The position numbers and the translations under genes were made by a program. Shown here piece by piece: positions 1 to 9,589 of a stretch of DNA of 64,000 bases (positions within the stretch are counted from its first letter, which is position 1; each line of letters starts with the position of its first letter). The notes beneath the pieces are model-generated. The model searched no databases. It was not told the origin of the DNA and saw only the letters and a list, made by a program, of their open reading frames with translations. Source of the DNA: Altibacter sp. HG106. Lineage in GTDB: Bacteria; Bacteroidota; Bacteroidia; Flavobacteriales; Flavobacteriaceae. The stretch is from positions 124,001 to 188,000 of the forward strand of contig NZ_JAQQTD010000004.1 in the NCBI RefSeq assembly GCF_028561755.1, in the 5' to 3' direction.

Positions 1-119
1 GAAAAGCAATGGAAGCTATTGCTCGTCAGCCTGAAGCCTATGGTAAGATTCAAACAGCGATGCTTATTGCAGCGGCGCTTATTGAAGGTATTGGTTTTGC
101 CGCAATTTTTGCGGGATAA
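1..119 (+). CDS. atpE: ATP synthase F0 subunit c, C-terminal end (partial)
   Basis: Only the last 38 codons are inside the window, read from base 3 to a TAA at 117-119. They encode a hydrophobic hairpin arm ending AALIEGIGFAAIFAG. The glutamate in LIEG sits where the c-ring carries its ion-binding carboxylate in the membrane. The protein forms the rotor ring of F1Fo ATP synthase. It is followed by a strong hairpin and then atpF, atpH, atpA and atpG, so the identity rests on both sequence and context. The upstream part, including the start codon, is outside the window. Confidence 0.9.
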   Translation, partial: KAMEAIARQPEAYGKIQTAMLIAAALIEGIGFAAIFAG

Positions 120-129
120 CCTCCAACAC

Positions 130-168
130 AAGCATGTCGCTGTAACGGTTGGTTACAGGGACATGCTT
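130..168 (+). other. 17-bp hairpin between atpE and atpF
   Basis: Left arm 130-146 and right arm 152-168 pair over 17 bp with a single G/G mismatch around a 5-nt loop. No T-run follows, so it does not look like a terminator. It lies 10 nt after the atpE stop and 55 nt before atpF. A stable structure here could protect the 3' end of an atpE message or act as a processing site, which would fit the need for many c subunits per enzyme; that role is inference. Confidence 0.7.
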
Positions 169-223
169 CTTAAAAGTTAAACACAAGTTTGTAGATAGGT
201 GCGCAGCACCGAAATCATAAGAC

Positions 224-724
224 ATGGAAAAATTAGTAAACGACTTTTCATTTGGCCTATTTATCTGGCAGATCATTTTGTTCTTGTTGTTGCTTTTCTT
301 GCTTCGGAAGTTTGCATGGAAGCCCATCCTGAAAGCGGTTAATGATCGTGAAGAGGGCATAAAGAATGCCTTGGCTTCTGCGGAAGACGCGCGTCGTGAG
401 ATGGAAAATCTCCAAGCCGATAATGAGAAGCTGTTGCAGGAAGCTCGGAACGAGCGTGACAGTATGTTGAAAGAAGCACGCGAGATCAAAGCGAAGATGA
501 TCGCAGATGCCAAAGGAGAAGCACAGGAAGAAGCCAATAAGATGATCAAGCAGGCGCAAACCGCTATTGAAAGCGAAAAGAAGGCGGCTGTAGCCGACAT
601 CAAAAAACAAGTGGCAGAGCTTTCCGTAGCAATCGCAGAAAAAGTAGTAGAAAAAGAGTTGGACTCCAAAGACAAGCAATTGAAATTGGTTGACAACATG
701 TTGAATGACGCTACCTTAAACTAA
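224..724 (+). CDS. atpF: ATP synthase F0 subunit b
   Basis: The 166-residue protein has one N-terminal membrane helix (about residues 10-30, rich in Leu, Phe and Ile) followed by a long charged helix of Glu, Lys, Ala and Arg, the peripheral-stalk architecture of subunit b. It links the membrane a/c sector to the F1 head and acts as the stator. The length is normal for a bacterial b subunit. It lies between atpE and atpH, with only 4 nt to atpH, so translational coupling is likely. Confidence 0.95.
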   Translation: MEKLVNDFSFGLFIWQIILFLLLLFLLRKFAWKPILKAVNDREEGIKNALASAEDARREMENLQADNEKLLQEARNERDSMLKEAREIKAKMIADAKGEAQEEANKMIKQAQTAIESEKKAAVADIKKQVAELSVAIAEKVVEKELDSKDKQLKLVDNMLNDATLN

Positions 725-728
725 TCCT

Positions 729-1259
729 ATGAGTAGAGCCGCCATACGTTACGCCAAAGCTGTCCTCCAGAAGGCCCAAGAATCACAACAAGAGAACTTG
801 GTCTTTGGAGATATGCAGTCTATCGTTGGAACTTTGGAAAACAGCCGTGAGCTTAGAAATGTGTTACGAAGCCCAGTGATCAAAGCAGAAGATAAGAAAG
901 AAGTCTTGCTTGCGATTTTTAAGGCTCAAAATGACACCAGCAAGCAATTGATCGAGCTGTTGGCAAAAAATCAACGGACTGATCTCTTAGGGAAAGTAGC
1001 GCAAAGCTACATCTCCTTGTACAATGAGTCTCAAGGCGTGAAAGTTGCTGAGGTGACCACAGCAATCCCTCTTTCCGAAGAAATGGAAACCAAGGTGCTG
1101 TCGAAAGTAAAGGAAATGACAGGAAGCGATCAGGTGACGCTTGAAAACACTATTGACGAGTCCATTATTGGAGGCTTCATCCTTCGGGTAGGAGACCTTC
1201 AGTACAATGCGAGCATTGCAAACAAATTGAATACAATTAAAAGAGAATTTATATCATAA
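729..1259 (+). CDS. atpH: ATP synthase F1 subunit delta
   Basis: The 176-residue protein begins MSRAAIRYAKAVLQKAQE, the usual opening of the delta/OSCP family, in which the N-terminal helical bundle binds the top of alpha and the C-terminal part binds subunit b. The C-terminal segment IIGGFILRVGDLQYNASI is the conserved family signature (known family knowledge). Its length is typical. It follows atpF after 4 nt and precedes atpA by 65 nt; that gap carries two small hairpins. Confidence 0.95.
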   Translation: MSRAAIRYAKAVLQKAQESQQENLVFGDMQSIVGTLENSRELRNVLRSPVIKAEDKKEVLLAIFKAQNDTSKQLIELLAKNQRTDLLGKVAQSYISLYNESQGVKVAEVTTAIPLSEEMETKVLSKVKEMTGSDQVTLENTIDESIIGGFILRVGDLQYNASIANKLNTIKREFIS

Positions 1260-1266
1260 TGTAATT

Positions 1267-1309
1267 GTAAGAAGCTATAACTTCTTACTGAAAACCTTTG
1301 TAAAAAGGT
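1267..1309 (+). other. Two small hairpins between atpH and atpA
   Basis: A perfect 8-bp stem (1267-1274 with 1281-1288, 6-nt loop) is followed by a perfect 6-bp stem (1294-1299 with 1304-1309, 4-nt loop). Neither is followed by a T-run. They fill most of the short atpH-atpA gap, just before the atpA start at 1325. They could tune stability or translation of the downstream alpha subunit, which is needed at three copies per complex; this role is inferred. Confidence 0.5.
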
Positions 1310-1324
1310 ATAAATTGAAATAAG

Positions 1325-2902
1325 ATGGCAGAAGTAAAACCCGCTGAAGTTTCAGCAATTTTAAAGGAACAACTTTCCGGATTGGAAGCTACGGCCTCCT
1401 TAACTGAAGTAGGAACTGTACTTACCGTTGGTGATGGTATTGCCCGTGTATACGGACTTTCAAACGCCCAGTATGGTGAATTGGTTGCCTTCGAAAACGG
1501 AATGGAAGGAATTGTACTTAACCTCGAAGAAGATAACGTAGGGGTAGTATTGTTAGGTCCCTCCAAAGAAATTACTGAAGGCGCTACGGTAAAACGTACC
1601 CAGCGAATCGCTTCTATTAAAGTTGGAGAAGGGATTGTAGGACGTGTGGTGAACACCCTTGGTCAGCCGATTGATGGAAAAGGTCCTATTGAAGGAAAGA
1701 CCTACGAAATGCCCTTGGAGCGTAAAGCGCCAGGAGTAATCTACCGTCAGCCGGTAAACGAACCGCTTCAAACAGGTATTAAGTCGATTGACGCCATGAT
1801 TCCCGTGGGAAGAGGACAACGGGAGTTGGTTATTGGTGACCGTCAAACAGGGAAGTCTACCGTGTGTATTGATACCATCTTGAACCAAAAAGAATTTTAC
1901 GATGCCGGAGAACCAGTATATTGTATCTATGTAGCGGTGGGACAGAAAGCGTCTACGGTTGCAAATATCGCGAAGGTATTGGAAGATGCTGGAGCCTTGG
2001 CGTATACAACCATAGTTGCTGCCAACGCATCCGATCCTGCCCCAATGCAGGTTTATGCGCCGTTCGCCGGAGCCGCGATTGGAGAGTACTTCCGCGATAC
2101 AGGTCGTCCTGCCTTGATCGTTTATGATGATCTTTCTAAGCAAGCGGTTGCCTATCGTGAAGTATCGTTATTGTTACGTCGCCCACCGGGACGTGAAGCG
2201 TATCCTGGAGACGTATTCTATCTTCACTCTCGTTTGTTAGAGCGTTCGGCGAAGGTAATTGCTGACGACGATATCGCTAAAAACATGAATGACCTTCCGG
2301 AATCACTTAAAGGAGTGGTGAAAGGGGGAGGTTCTTTGACTGCCTTGCCAATTATTGAAACTCAAGCAGGAGACGTTTCGGCCTATATTCCAACCAACGT
2401 AATTTCGATTACAGACGGACAGATATTCTTGGAGTCGGATTTATTCAACTCGGGTGTACGTCCTGCGATTAACGTAGGGATCTCAGTATCTCGTGTAGGA
2501 GGTTCGGCCCAGATCAAGTCGATGAAAAAAGTAGCGGGTACGTTAAAGCTTGACCAGGCGCAGTTCCGTGAATTGGAAGCGTTTGCAAAGTTTGGTTCCG
2601 ACCTTGATGCGGCGACCATGAACGTGATCGAGAAAGGGAAGCGAAACGTAGAGATTCTTAAGCAAGCCCAAAACGATCCGTTTACGGTAGAGGATCAGGT
2701 AGCCATTATCTATGCAGGTTCTAAGAACTTGTTGCGTAATGTACCTGTTGATAAAGTAAAAGAATTTGAGCGTGACTACTTAGAGTTGTTGAACGCCAAG
2801 CATAGAGATGTGCTCGATACGTTGAAAGCAGGAAAACTTACGGATGAAGTTACCGATACATTGGTAGCAGTAGCGAAAGACGTTTCAGCAAAATATAACT
2901 AA
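1325..2902 (+). CDS. atpA: ATP synthase F1 subunit alpha
   Basis: The 525-residue protein is the non-catalytic nucleotide-binding subunit of the F1 head. The Walker A loop GDRQTGKS is visible near residue 175, and the segment [17 protein letters not shown] with the following [12 protein letters not shown] is the hallmark of F1 alpha. The conserved [10 protein letters not shown] segment lies near residue 390. It starts with ATG at 1325. The beta and epsilon genes are not downstream, so atpD and atpC must lie elsewhere; I believe this separation is usual in Bacteroidota. Confidence 0.97.
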   Translation: MAEVKPAEVSAILKEQLSGLEATASLTEVGTVLTVGDGIARVYGLSNAQYGELVAFENGMEGIVLNLEEDNVGVVLLGPSKEITEGATVKRTQRIASIKVGEGIVGRVVNTLGQPIDGKGPIEGKTYEMPLERKAPGVIYRQPVNEPLQTGIKSIDAMIPVGRGQRELVIGDRQTGKSTVCIDTILNQKEFYDAGEPVYCIYVAVGQKASTVANIAKVLEDAGALAYTTIVAANASDPAPMQVYAPFAGAAIGEYFRDTGRPALIVYDDLSKQAVAYREVSLLLRRPPGREAYPGDVFYLHSRLLERSAKVIADDDIAKNMNDLPESLKGVVKGGGSLTALPIIETQAGDVSAYIPTNVISITDGQIFLESDLFNSGVRPAINVGISVSRVGGSAQIKSMKKVAGTLKLDQAQFRELEAFAKFGSDLDAATMNVIEKGKRNVEILKQAQNDPFTVEDQVAIIYAGSKNLLRNVPVDKVKEFERDYLELLNAKHRDVLDTLKAGKLTDEVTDTLVAVAKDVSAKYN

Positions 2903-2944
2903 AAAGCACTTTGGCATTGTATTATATGCAGTGCCAAAGCTTTT
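2902..2944 (+). other. Long bulged hairpin between atpA and atpG
   Basis: Bases 2902-2907 and 2910-2919 pair with 2939-2944 and 2929-2938: a 16-bp stem with a 2-nt bulge (2908-2909), one G-T wobble and a 9-nt loop. It starts in the atpA stop codon and ends 14 nt before atpG. The right arm ends in only four T residues, so it might be a weak attenuating terminator or a stability element. It lies at the step from three alpha subunits to one gamma subunit per enzyme. Confidence 0.6.
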
Positions 2945-2958
2945 AAGTACCGAATACT

Positions 2959-3831
2959 ATGGCAAACTTAAAAGAAATACGAAGTAGGATTACCTCGGTA
3001 GGGTCAACCATGCAGATCACCAGCGCCATGAAAATGGTGTCGGCTGCTAAGTTGAAAAAAGCGCAGGATGCCATTACGGCCATGCGTCCTTATGCCGATA
3101 AATTGACCGAATTGCTTCAAAATCTTAGCGCCACGCTGGATGCCGATAGCGGTAGCGCCTATGCGGATCAACGGGAGGTAAAGAAGGTGCTCGTGGTAGC
3201 AATTACTTCTAATCGTGGCTTGGCAGGTGCTTTTAATAGCAATATTGTGAAAGAAGCCAAAAGAACGGCTTCAGAGGATTTCGCCGGAGCCTCGGTGGAT
3301 TTTGTGACCTTAGGTAAAAAAGGAAACGACATCCTAAAGAAATCAGGAAAAGTAGTTCATAACAACAACGATCTTTTTGATGATCTTACTTTTGATGTGG
3401 TCGCCAATATTGCCGATATGTTGATGGAAAAATTTTCAACAGGTGAATACGATAAGGTTGTGCTGTTATACAACAAGTTTAAGAATGCTGCGACGCAGGT
3501 AGTGATGAACGAGCAGTTCTTACCTATTATGCCGGCGGCGGTAGACGCAGAAGAAGCGCAGGCTGCGACACCCGATTATATTTTTGAACCAAATAAGGCG
3601 GAAATTGTAGAGGAGCTAATTCCGAAGAGCTTAAAAACGCAATTGTTTAAAGCCATTCGAGATAGTGTTGCCAGTGAGCATGGAGCACGTATGACGGCCA
3701 TGCATAAAGCAACCGATAATGCTTCTGAGTTGAAAGCCGATTTAACCCTCGAGTACAACAAAGCACGTCAGGCAGCCATTACCGGAGAGATCTTAGAGAT
3801 CGTAGGAGGTGCTGAAGCCCTGGCGGGATAA
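2959..3831 (+). CDS. atpG: ATP synthase F1 subunit gamma
   Basis: The 290-residue protein is the central rotating shaft. The N-terminal segment MANLKEIRSRITSVGSTMQI followed by TSAMKMVSAAKLKKAQ is the conserved gamma signature, and the C-terminal helix with ARMTAMHKATDNA matches the family's second signature. The length is normal. It is the last gene of the operon: a strong terminator follows about 20 bp after the stop. Confidence 0.96.
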   Translation: MANLKEIRSRITSVGSTMQITSAMKMVSAAKLKKAQDAITAMRPYADKLTELLQNLSATLDADSGSAYADQREVKKVLVVAITSNRGLAGAFNSNIVKEAKRTASEDFAGASVDFVTLGKKGNDILKKSGKVVHNNNDLFDDLTFDVVANIADMLMEKFSTGEYDKVVLLYNKFKNAATQVVMNEQFLPIMPAAVDAEEAQAATPDYIFEPNKAEIVEELIPKSLKTQLFKAIRDSVASEHGARMTAMHKATDNASELKADLTLEYNKARQAAITGEILEIVGGAEALAG

Positions 3832-3852
3832 GAAAGACCATTCAAAATGTAT

Positions 3853-3880
3853 AAGCCTCCAAGTATTTGGGGGCTTTTTT
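3853..3880 (+). terminator. Intrinsic terminator after atpG
   Basis: A 10-bp stem (3853-3862 with 3867-3876, one G-T pair) encloses a 4-nt loop and runs into consecutive T residues up to 3880. It lies 22 nt after the atpG stop and marks the end of the ATP synthase transcript. Confidence 0.85.
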
Positions 3881-3958
3881 ATGTCGCATAGTTGCTATTC
3901 TGAAGCTACCGGATTCACTATTAATTTATGTATCTTCACTTCATAAAATAGCGATACT

Positions 3959-4468
3959 ATGTGGCGATCCCTTTTGATTTCTGTTGGAGCTTGCATCCTC
4001 TTATGGAGCGCCTCCAATTGCGGCGCAACAACTAATTCTGAATCAGAACCCTTTGTAACAAATCCTGAGTTTTCGATTTCTGATGCGTATGTCCAAGATT
4101 GGACGGCAGGGATTCCCGAAGGAGGATCGGGAACCAATTTATTTGTTTCGTTCGCTACCCTTTCCGAAGACATAAGGCTGCAAAAATTCCATTATAACGG
4201 CTTGGTTACCGCCGCAAAGAAGGTTTCAGATAATGGGGATTTCGCGGGATATTTTATCAAGGAAGGGCGAGGAGATGTACAAATGAGCAGCGATCCTGAG
4301 GTCGAAGCGGCAAATACCCCTCCCGTGCGGTCTACGCTTGACATTAAGGATGGTGTTGCAGTGATTGAATTTCAACAAAACGGGGTTACAAAATACTTTG
4401 AAGTAATATCCATACGGATAGCGCCAATGATTTCCTATCCTTCCACTCCGCCGACAGAAGATCAATAA
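3959..4468 (+). CDS. Lipoprotein of unknown function
   Basis: The 169-residue protein has an N-terminal hydrophobic signal of about 17 residues ending WSASNC, which fits a lipobox with Cys21 as the lipidation site. The mature part is small, rich in Ser, Thr, Pro and Glu, and ends in a Pro/Thr-rich tail. I do not recognise a domain. It stands between the atp terminator and the flippase gene, with 28 nt to the latter, so it could be co-transcribed with the envelope genes that follow. It is probably anchored in the outer or inner membrane facing the periplasm. Confidence 0.7.
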   Translation: MWRSLLISVGACILLWSASNCGATTNSESEPFVTNPEFSISDAYVQDWTAGIPEGGSGTNLFVSFATLSEDIRLQKFHYNGLVTAAKKVSDNGDFAGYFIKEGRGDVQMSSDPEVEAANTPPVRSTLDIKDGVAVIEFQQNGVTKYFEVISIRIAPMISYPSTPPTEDQ

Positions 4469-4496
4469 ACGAACGGAATCTTTAAAACTATAGTTC

Positions 4497-5957
4497 TTGG
4501 GGGTCTTCAAAAAATTATTTCAACAAACCTTTATTTACGGGCTAGCCACCGTGCTTCCCAGGGCCCTGGGCATCGTTCTGGTGCCGCTATACGTTTCTGT
4601 GTTGGGAACCGAACAATATGGAATATACGCAGCGCTCATGGCGTTTTTGGTGCTGGGGAATGTGTTGTTATCCTACGGAATGGAGACCGCTTTCTTTCGC
4701 TTTATCAACAAACACCCTAATCAGCGCAGCGAAGTACAGGCAACGGCCTTGGTCTCGCTTACTGTAACGACCTTGCTTTTTGTGGGAATGGGCCTGCTCA
4801 ACGTAGATGCGTTGGCATCACTATTGGATTTCCGAAAGGAATACATCGCCTATGCCCTTGGGATTTTAGGCTTAGACGCCTTGGTAGTACTTCCATTTGT
4901 CTGGTTTCGCGCCAATGAACAACCCAAAAAATATGCAATCATCAAGATTGCCAACGTTGCGGTGAATCTCGGACTTAATCTGTTTTTCTTTTTGGCACTT
5001 CCAGACCTGGCAAAGATGAATACCAACTCGCTTTGGGCGTCCATCTATCTCACAGAACATCAGGTAACCTATGTTTTTGTTTCCAATGCGATTGCGAGCG
5101 GACTGACACTACTGGTGCTTCTTCCGTTGTATGTCAAAATTGGGTTTGGTTTCAACCGAAGTATTTGGAAGGAAATGATGAAATACGCCTTACCCGTCTT
5201 GGTGGCGGGCATTGCTTTTTCCATTAACGAAGCTTTCGATAAAATTTTGTTGCGCTATATGCTTCCGAAGGACACCGCCAATGAAGTGGTAGGCGTGTAT
5301 GCCGCCTGCTACAAGCTAGGGGTTTTTATGACCTTGTTTGCCACGGCTTTTCGACTAGGGATAGAACCGTTCTTCTTTAATCATGCCGCCAGCAAGAACG
5401 CTAAACAAACCTATGCGACCATTACCCAATACTTCACCATCTTTGGAAGTGTGATATTCTTGTTCGTGATGGTGTTTATCGACCTGTTCAAGCGCCTTCT
5501 CATTCCCGACCCGGCCTTTTGGGTCGCCCTAGAAATCGTACCGTTAATTCTCTTGGCGAATCTCTGCCTGGGGATCTATCACAATTTTTCTGTGTGGTAT
5601 AAAGTAACCGACAGAACCCGATACGGGGCTTGGATTTCGCTTGCGGGAGCCGCGTTAACACTCGGTTTGAACATACTACTGATTCCACTTATTGGCTATT
5701 TTGGCTCTGCCTGGGCGACCTTGGCTGCCTACGGAACAATGATGGTCTTATCGTTCCTTTTTGGTCAAAAATATTACGCTGTTCCGTACAACATTAAGAA
5801 AATGGCGGGCTACGTTTTCTTGTCAATTGCCTTTGGAATGCTTTCCTTTTACCGTTTTGAAGGGAATTTCCTGATCAGCTCTGTGTTATTATTGGTATTT
5901 TTGTGCATCGTATTTTATTTCGAAAAGAACCCTTTACAACGAATGTTACAACGATGA
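4497..5957 (+). CDS. Polysaccharide/lipid-linked oligosaccharide flippase (MATE/MOP family)
   Basis: The 486-residue protein has about 12-14 hydrophobic segments and opens with a flippase-like stretch, [20 protein letters not shown], common in Wzx-type O-unit or teichuronic-type exporters of the MOP superfamily. It probably moves lipid-linked sugars across the inner membrane. The start used is TTG at 4497; no ATG lies near it, and the conserved membrane segment begins only about ten residues in. The stop overlaps the dut start (ATGA, 5954-5957), so the two are translationally coupled. The nucleotidyltransferase just downstream supports a role in surface sugar assembly. Confidence 0.85.
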   Translation: MGVFKKLFQQTFIYGLATVLPRALGIVLVPLYVSVLGTEQYGIYAALMAFLVLGNVLLSYGMETAFFRFINKHPNQRSEVQATALVSLTVTTLLFVGMGLLNVDALASLLDFRKEYIAYALGILGLDALVVLPFVWFRANEQPKKYAIIKIANVAVNLGLNLFFFLALPDLAKMNTNSLWASIYLTEHQVTYVFVSNAIASGLTLLVLLPLYVKIGFGFNRSIWKEMMKYALPVLVAGIAFSINEAFDKILLRYMLPKDTANEVVGVYAACYKLGVFMTLFATAFRLGIEPFFFNHAASKNAKQTYATITQYFTIFGSVIFLFVMVFIDLFKRLLIPDPAFWVALEIVPLILLANLCLGIYHNFSVWYKVTDRTRYGAWISLAGAALTLGLNILLIPLIGYFGSAWATLAAYGTMMVLSFLFGQKYYAVPYNIKKMAGYVFLSIAFGMLSFYRFEGNFLISSVLLLVFLCIVFYFEKNPLQRMLQR

Positions 5958-6388
5958 AAATCAAGATTGTCAATACTTCCGAACATCCACTGCCTTCCTA
6001 TGAAACGCTAGCCTCTGCCGGAATGGATCTTCGCGCGAACGTTCCGGAACCGTCTACCTTACAACCGCTACAACGCGCTATTGTGAAAACCGGACTATTT
6101 ATTGAATTACCGATAGGCTACGAAGCACAGGTGAGGCCCAGAAGCGGTCTCGCAGCTAAGAAAGGGATTACTGTATTGAACGCCCCAGGAACGATTGATG
6201 CAGATTATCGTGGAGAAATTGGGGTTATTCTTGTAAATCTTTCCAACGAGCCGTTCACTATTGAGAATGGCGAACGTATCGCCCAATTGGTAATCGCCAA
6301 ACACGAACGCGCGCAATGGGAGGAAGTAGAACAGCTTTCAGAGACCCAGCGAGGCGCCGGAGGCTTTGGAAGCACTGGAACCTCATAA
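5954..6388 (+). CDS. dut: dUTP diphosphatase
   Basis: The 144-residue protein hydrolyses dUTP to dUMP and pyrophosphate, keeping uracil out of DNA and feeding dTMP synthesis. All five trimeric dUTPase motifs are visible: [39 protein letters not shown] and the C-terminal P-loop-like [11 protein letters not shown] chose the ATG at 5954, giving [11 protein letters not shown], rather than an upstream in-frame ATG inside the flippase gene, because this start gives the standard family length and overlaps the flippase stop by 4 nt. Confidence 0.95.
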   Translation: MKIKIVNTSEHPLPSYETLASAGMDLRANVPEPSTLQPLQRAIVKTGLFIELPIGYEAQVRPRSGLAAKKGITVLNAPGTIDADYRGEIGVILVNLSNEPFTIENGERIAQLVIAKHERAQWEEVEQLSETQRGAGGFGSTGTS

Positions 6389-6421
6389 CATATATATGAA
6401 CAACCTAACGACTATGTAATT

Positions 6422-7438
6422 ATGAAAATTATTGTCCCAATGGCCGGACGAGGATCCCGCCTGCGCCCCCATACCTTAACCGTCCCCAAACCACTTATTC
6501 CCGTGGCGGGAAAACCGATCGTGCACCGTTTAGTAGAAGATATTGCAGGTATTCTGAACGACCCAGTTGAAGAGGTCGCGTTTATTCTGGGAGATCCTGC
6601 CTTTTTTGGAGCCGACGTTGAAGCTGATCTGAAGGCACTTGCAAAAAGCCTGGGCGCTAAAGCAAGCATATACCGACAGCTAGACCCGAAGGGTACGGGG
6701 CACGCCATTATGTGTGCCGAAGCCTCGCTGTCTGGACCGGCTGTCGTTGCCTATGCCGACACCCTTATTCGAGCAGATTTTAACCTGGATAAGGATGCCG
6801 ATAGTGTGATTTGGACTAAAAAAGTTGAAAATCCTTCGGCGTATGGAGTGGTCAAGTTGAACGATCAAGATGAAATTGTTGAATTAGTAGAAAAGCCCGA
6901 AACCTTCGTTAGTGATCAGGCGGTCATCGGAATCTACTACTTTAAAGATATTGGTGTTCTCAAGCAAGAGCTTCAGTACGTGCTTGACCACGATATTATT
7001 CACGGAGGGGAGTACCAGATTAATGATGGCATCAAACGCATGATGGCTTCGGGGAAAGTCTTCAGAACCGGAACGGTAGATGAATGGATGGACTGCGGAA
7101 ACAAAGAGGTTACCGTTGAAACCAATCGGAAAATGCTCGACTTCCTGCAAGAAGATGGAAAAGCATATGTTTCCGAAGAAATCACCTTAGAAAACAGTAC
7201 CATTATACCTCCTTGCTGTATTGCCGCGGGTGTGGTGTTGAAGAACAGTACTATTGGCCCCCACGTTTCTATAGGAAAAGGCACTATTATTGAGGATAGT
7301 CACGTTAGTAATAGTATCATTCAACAGGAGGCAACCCTTAAAAAAGCGACCCTGGCGAATGCCATGATTGGAAATTACGCTACCTTTCATGGAGACTTTA
7401 CCAATGTGAGTATTGGGGATTATTCAAAACTCGTTTAA
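6422..7438 (+). CDS. Sugar-phosphate nucleotidyltransferase with left-handed beta-helix tail
   Basis: The 338-residue protein starts with the nucleotidyltransferase signature MAGRGSRLRPHTL followed by PKPLIPVAGKP, which binds the NTP and sugar phosphate. VVAYADTLIRADF and VEKPETF are the usual core motifs (residues about 110-165). From about residue 240 onward, hexapeptide-like repeats (NSTIGPHVSIGKGTIIEDS) form a left-handed beta-helix. The likely product is an activated sugar such as dTDP-glucose, GDP-mannose or UDP-GlcNAc; the exact substrate cannot be read from the sequence. It sits in the flippase-dut cluster, which fits surface polysaccharide synthesis. Confidence 0.85.
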   Translation: MKIIVPMAGRGSRLRPHTLTVPKPLIPVAGKPIVHRLVEDIAGILNDPVEEVAFILGDPAFFGADVEADLKALAKSLGAKASIYRQLDPKGTGHAIMCAEASLSGPAVVAYADTLIRADFNLDKDADSVIWTKKVENPSAYGVVKLNDQDEIVELVEKPETFVSDQAVIGIYYFKDIGVLKQELQYVLDHDIIHGGEYQINDGIKRMMASGKVFRTGTVDEWMDCGNKEVTVETNRKMLDFLQEDGKAYVSEEITLENSTIIPPCCIAAGVVLKNSTIGPHVSIGKGTIIEDSHVSNSIIQQEATLKKATLANAMIGNYATFHGDFTNVSIGDYSKLV

Positions 7439-7460
7439 GGAGTGCCGAAAGCGAAACCAC

Positions 7461-8819
7461 ATGCAAAAAAGTAAGATCATAGGAATGTTTTTTTTCGTTT
7501 TGGGAATGGCCGTTGCGCTCGCCCAGGAGGAACCTGTAACCGATGATCTTGGAAATGTTTCTGATGCGTTTCAAGAAAACTTCTTTGAAGCGTTAAAGCA
7601 AAAAGGCATTGAAAATTACGACTTGGCATTAGACGCTCTTGACAAGGCAGCGCGTGCCGCAAAGGGCGATCCAGAGCAACTGAGTATAGTTTCCTTTGAA
7701 CGCGGAAAGAATTATCAGGCGCTCAACCAACTTGAAGATGCCGAGCAAAGCTATAAGGAGGTGCTTGTCCAAAAAGGGACGCATCTGGACGTCCTGGAAG
7801 CCCTCTACGATGTATACTTTTTACAACGCGACTACAACGCCGCCATCCCGCTGGTCAAAAAACTCATTGTATTTGACGAAGATTACAAAGCAGATCTGGC
7901 CAATTTGTACGTGGCCACTCAGCAATTTGAAGCCGCTCTGACGTTGTTGGACGAATTAGATGACGCCTGGGGCCCTGATTCCGATAGAGACACGCTTCGA
8001 AGAAGAATTTATCAGGCTACCGGAGATACCGAGGGAGCCATTTCGAACGTCCAGGACAAGCTTAATGACAACCCTGAAAATGAGCAGGAATACCTCAATT
8101 TGATTTTTCTGTACAGTAAGGAAGGAAATACGGAAAAGGCTTTTGAAACGGCTAAAAAACTTATTGAGATCAATCCGAAAGCGGAAGTGGCGCATCTGGC
8201 GCTCTATAAATTCTATTTAGATAAAAATCAGACAGAAGAAGCACTGCGATCCATGGAGATTGTGTTTGCTTCCGAAGCCATTGAAAATGAAGAAAAATAT
8301 AAGGTTCTGGGAGATTTCATTCAGTATGTGGATGCCCATCCCTCTTTCGAACCTCAGCTTACGGAAGTCGTAGCCGCCTTCAGTGAGCAGGCATCTGGAG
8401 CTATTTACGAACAATTAGGGCAATTTTTTCTTTCTAAAAAACAATCCAAAAAAGCCCTACTGTTCTTTCAGAAAGGCTTAGAAAAGGAACCCGATAACTA
8501 TACGCTATTAAAAAATACAATTTTACTGCAGATCAATGGCGAGGCTTATGAAGAAGCGGCTCAGCTTAGCGACGAAGGGTTGGCCTTGTACCCGGCGCAA
8601 CCCTTATTGTATTTATTGCGAGGGGTGGCCGCTATCGGACAAACCGATGCTGCAACTGCCATAGAGCAGCTCGAAATGGGACTGGACTTCCTGTTAGACG
8701 ATCCCGATATGGAACGTGATTTCTACCTGCAACTATCAAAAGCGCATCAGTTGCAAGGCAACACCAAGGAAGCCGATACCTACAAACAAAAAGCACAGCA
8801 ATTAAAAACGAGTCAATGA
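7461..8819 (+). CDS. Secreted TPR-repeat protein
   Basis: The 452-residue protein has a signal peptide (MQKSKIIGMFFFVLGMAVAL, cleavage near AQE) followed by a series of about ten 34-residue TPR helix pairs, for example LYDVYFLQRDYNAAIPLVKK and LALYKFYLDKNQTEEALRSM. TPR arrays hold protein partners together, so it is probably a periplasmic scaffold. The start at 7461 is preferred over the upstream ATG at 7413, because only the former gives a clean signal peptide and the latter overlaps the nucleotidyltransferase gene. Its stop overlaps the next start (ATGA, 8816-8819), so it works with the DUF4292 lipoprotein. Confidence 0.85.
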   Translation: MQKSKIIGMFFFVLGMAVALAQEEPVTDDLGNVSDAFQENFFEALKQKGIENYDLALDALDKAARAAKGDPEQLSIVSFERGKNYQALNQLEDAEQSYKEVLVQKGTHLDVLEALYDVYFLQRDYNAAIPLVKKLIVFDEDYKADLANLYVATQQFEAALTLLDELDDAWGPDSDRDTLRRRIYQATGDTEGAISNVQDKLNDNPENEQEYLNLIFLYSKEGNTEKAFETAKKLIEINPKAEVAHLALYKFYLDKNQTEEALRSMEIVFASEAIENEEKYKVLGDFIQYVDAHPSFEPQLTEVVAAFSEQASGAIYEQLGQFFLSKKQSKKALLFFQKGLEKEPDNYTLLKNTILLQINGEAYEEAAQLSDEGLALYPAQPLLYLLRGVAAIGQTDAATAIEQLEMGLDFLLDDPDMERDFYLQLSKAHQLQGNTKEADTYKQKAQQLKTSQ

Positions 8820-9589
8820 CACACCGAATTTTATCGCTTTTACTGGTCTTAAGTACCCTTGTCGTCACTTCCTGCGGCGGCACTAAAAAAACGCTCGGAG
8901 CCCTACCTAATTTATCGTCCAAAGAGATCATCTCAAAACACCAACAAACAGCCCCTCAGTTTAACACCTTGGCGGCCCGTGTGCAGGTGGTGTACGAAGA
9001 CGAAAAGAAACTGCAAAGTATGACCGTAAGCCTTCGTATGGAGAAAGACAAGCAAATTTGGGTAAAAGCTTCCTTATTAGGCATTACGCTTGCTAAAGTG
9101 TATATCACTCCGTCACGCGTGAGCTATTATGAAACGGTGGGCGATACCTATTTTGATGGAGACTTTAGCCTGTTGAGTGAATGGCTGGGAGCTGAAATTG
9201 ATTTCGAAAGAGCACAAGCCATCCTATTGGGACAGTCCCTATTCGATCTCAACGACACGGCCTATGAGGTAAGCGGACTTCAGAACTTGTATCGCTTGCA
9301 ACCGAAGCGTCAAGAACAAAACTTTATTTACTCCCTTTTGATCGATCCAAATCATTTTCGAGTTAGTGGAGAAACGCTATCGCAGCCTAACGACAACCGA
9401 CTTCTAGATGTGCGCTATGAAGACTACCAGTTGGTTTCATCCCAACACTTTCCTTCGGCCATAAAAATTTTAGCTTCGGAAAACAATACCAAAACCAGCA
9501 TCGATGTTACATATAGGAAAATAGATCTTGACGCGAATGTGAGCTTTCCTTTCGACATTCCTGAAGGATACGAAGAAATCAAGTTGTAA
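8816..9589 (+). CDS. DUF4292-type lipoprotein
   Basis: The 257-residue protein has a lipoprotein signal ending VVTSCGG, with Cys20 as lipid anchor. The mature domain (KEIISKHQQTAPQFNTLAARVQVVYEDEK, then IWVKASLLGITLAKVYITPSRVSYYE) matches what I know as DUF4292, a LolA/LolB-like beta fold of Bacteroidota. Such folds bind lipid or lipoprotein acyl chains, so a lipid-handling role at the outer membrane is a reasonable guess but not shown. It overlaps the TPR gene before it by 4 nt and the EnvC-like gene after it by 1 nt, so the three form one translation unit. Confidence 0.8.
   Translation: MTHRILSLLLVLSTLVVTSCGGTKKTLGALPNLSSKEIISKHQQTAPQFNTLAARVQVVYEDEKKLQSMTVSLRMEKDKQIWVKASLLGITLAKVYITPSRVSYYETVGDTYFDGDFSLLSEWLGAEIDFERAQAILLGQSLFDLNDTAYEVSGLQNLYRLQPKRQEQNFIYSLLIDPNHFRVSGETLSQPNDNRLLDVRYEDYQLVSSQHFPSAIKILASENNTKTSIDVTYRKIDLDANVSFPFDIPEGYEEIKL

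Noticed and set aside
5903-5953. Longer dut start at 5903
   Set aside because: The extra residues lie inside the flippase gene and do not match dUTPases; the ATG at 5954 gives the standard length and a 4-nt overlap.
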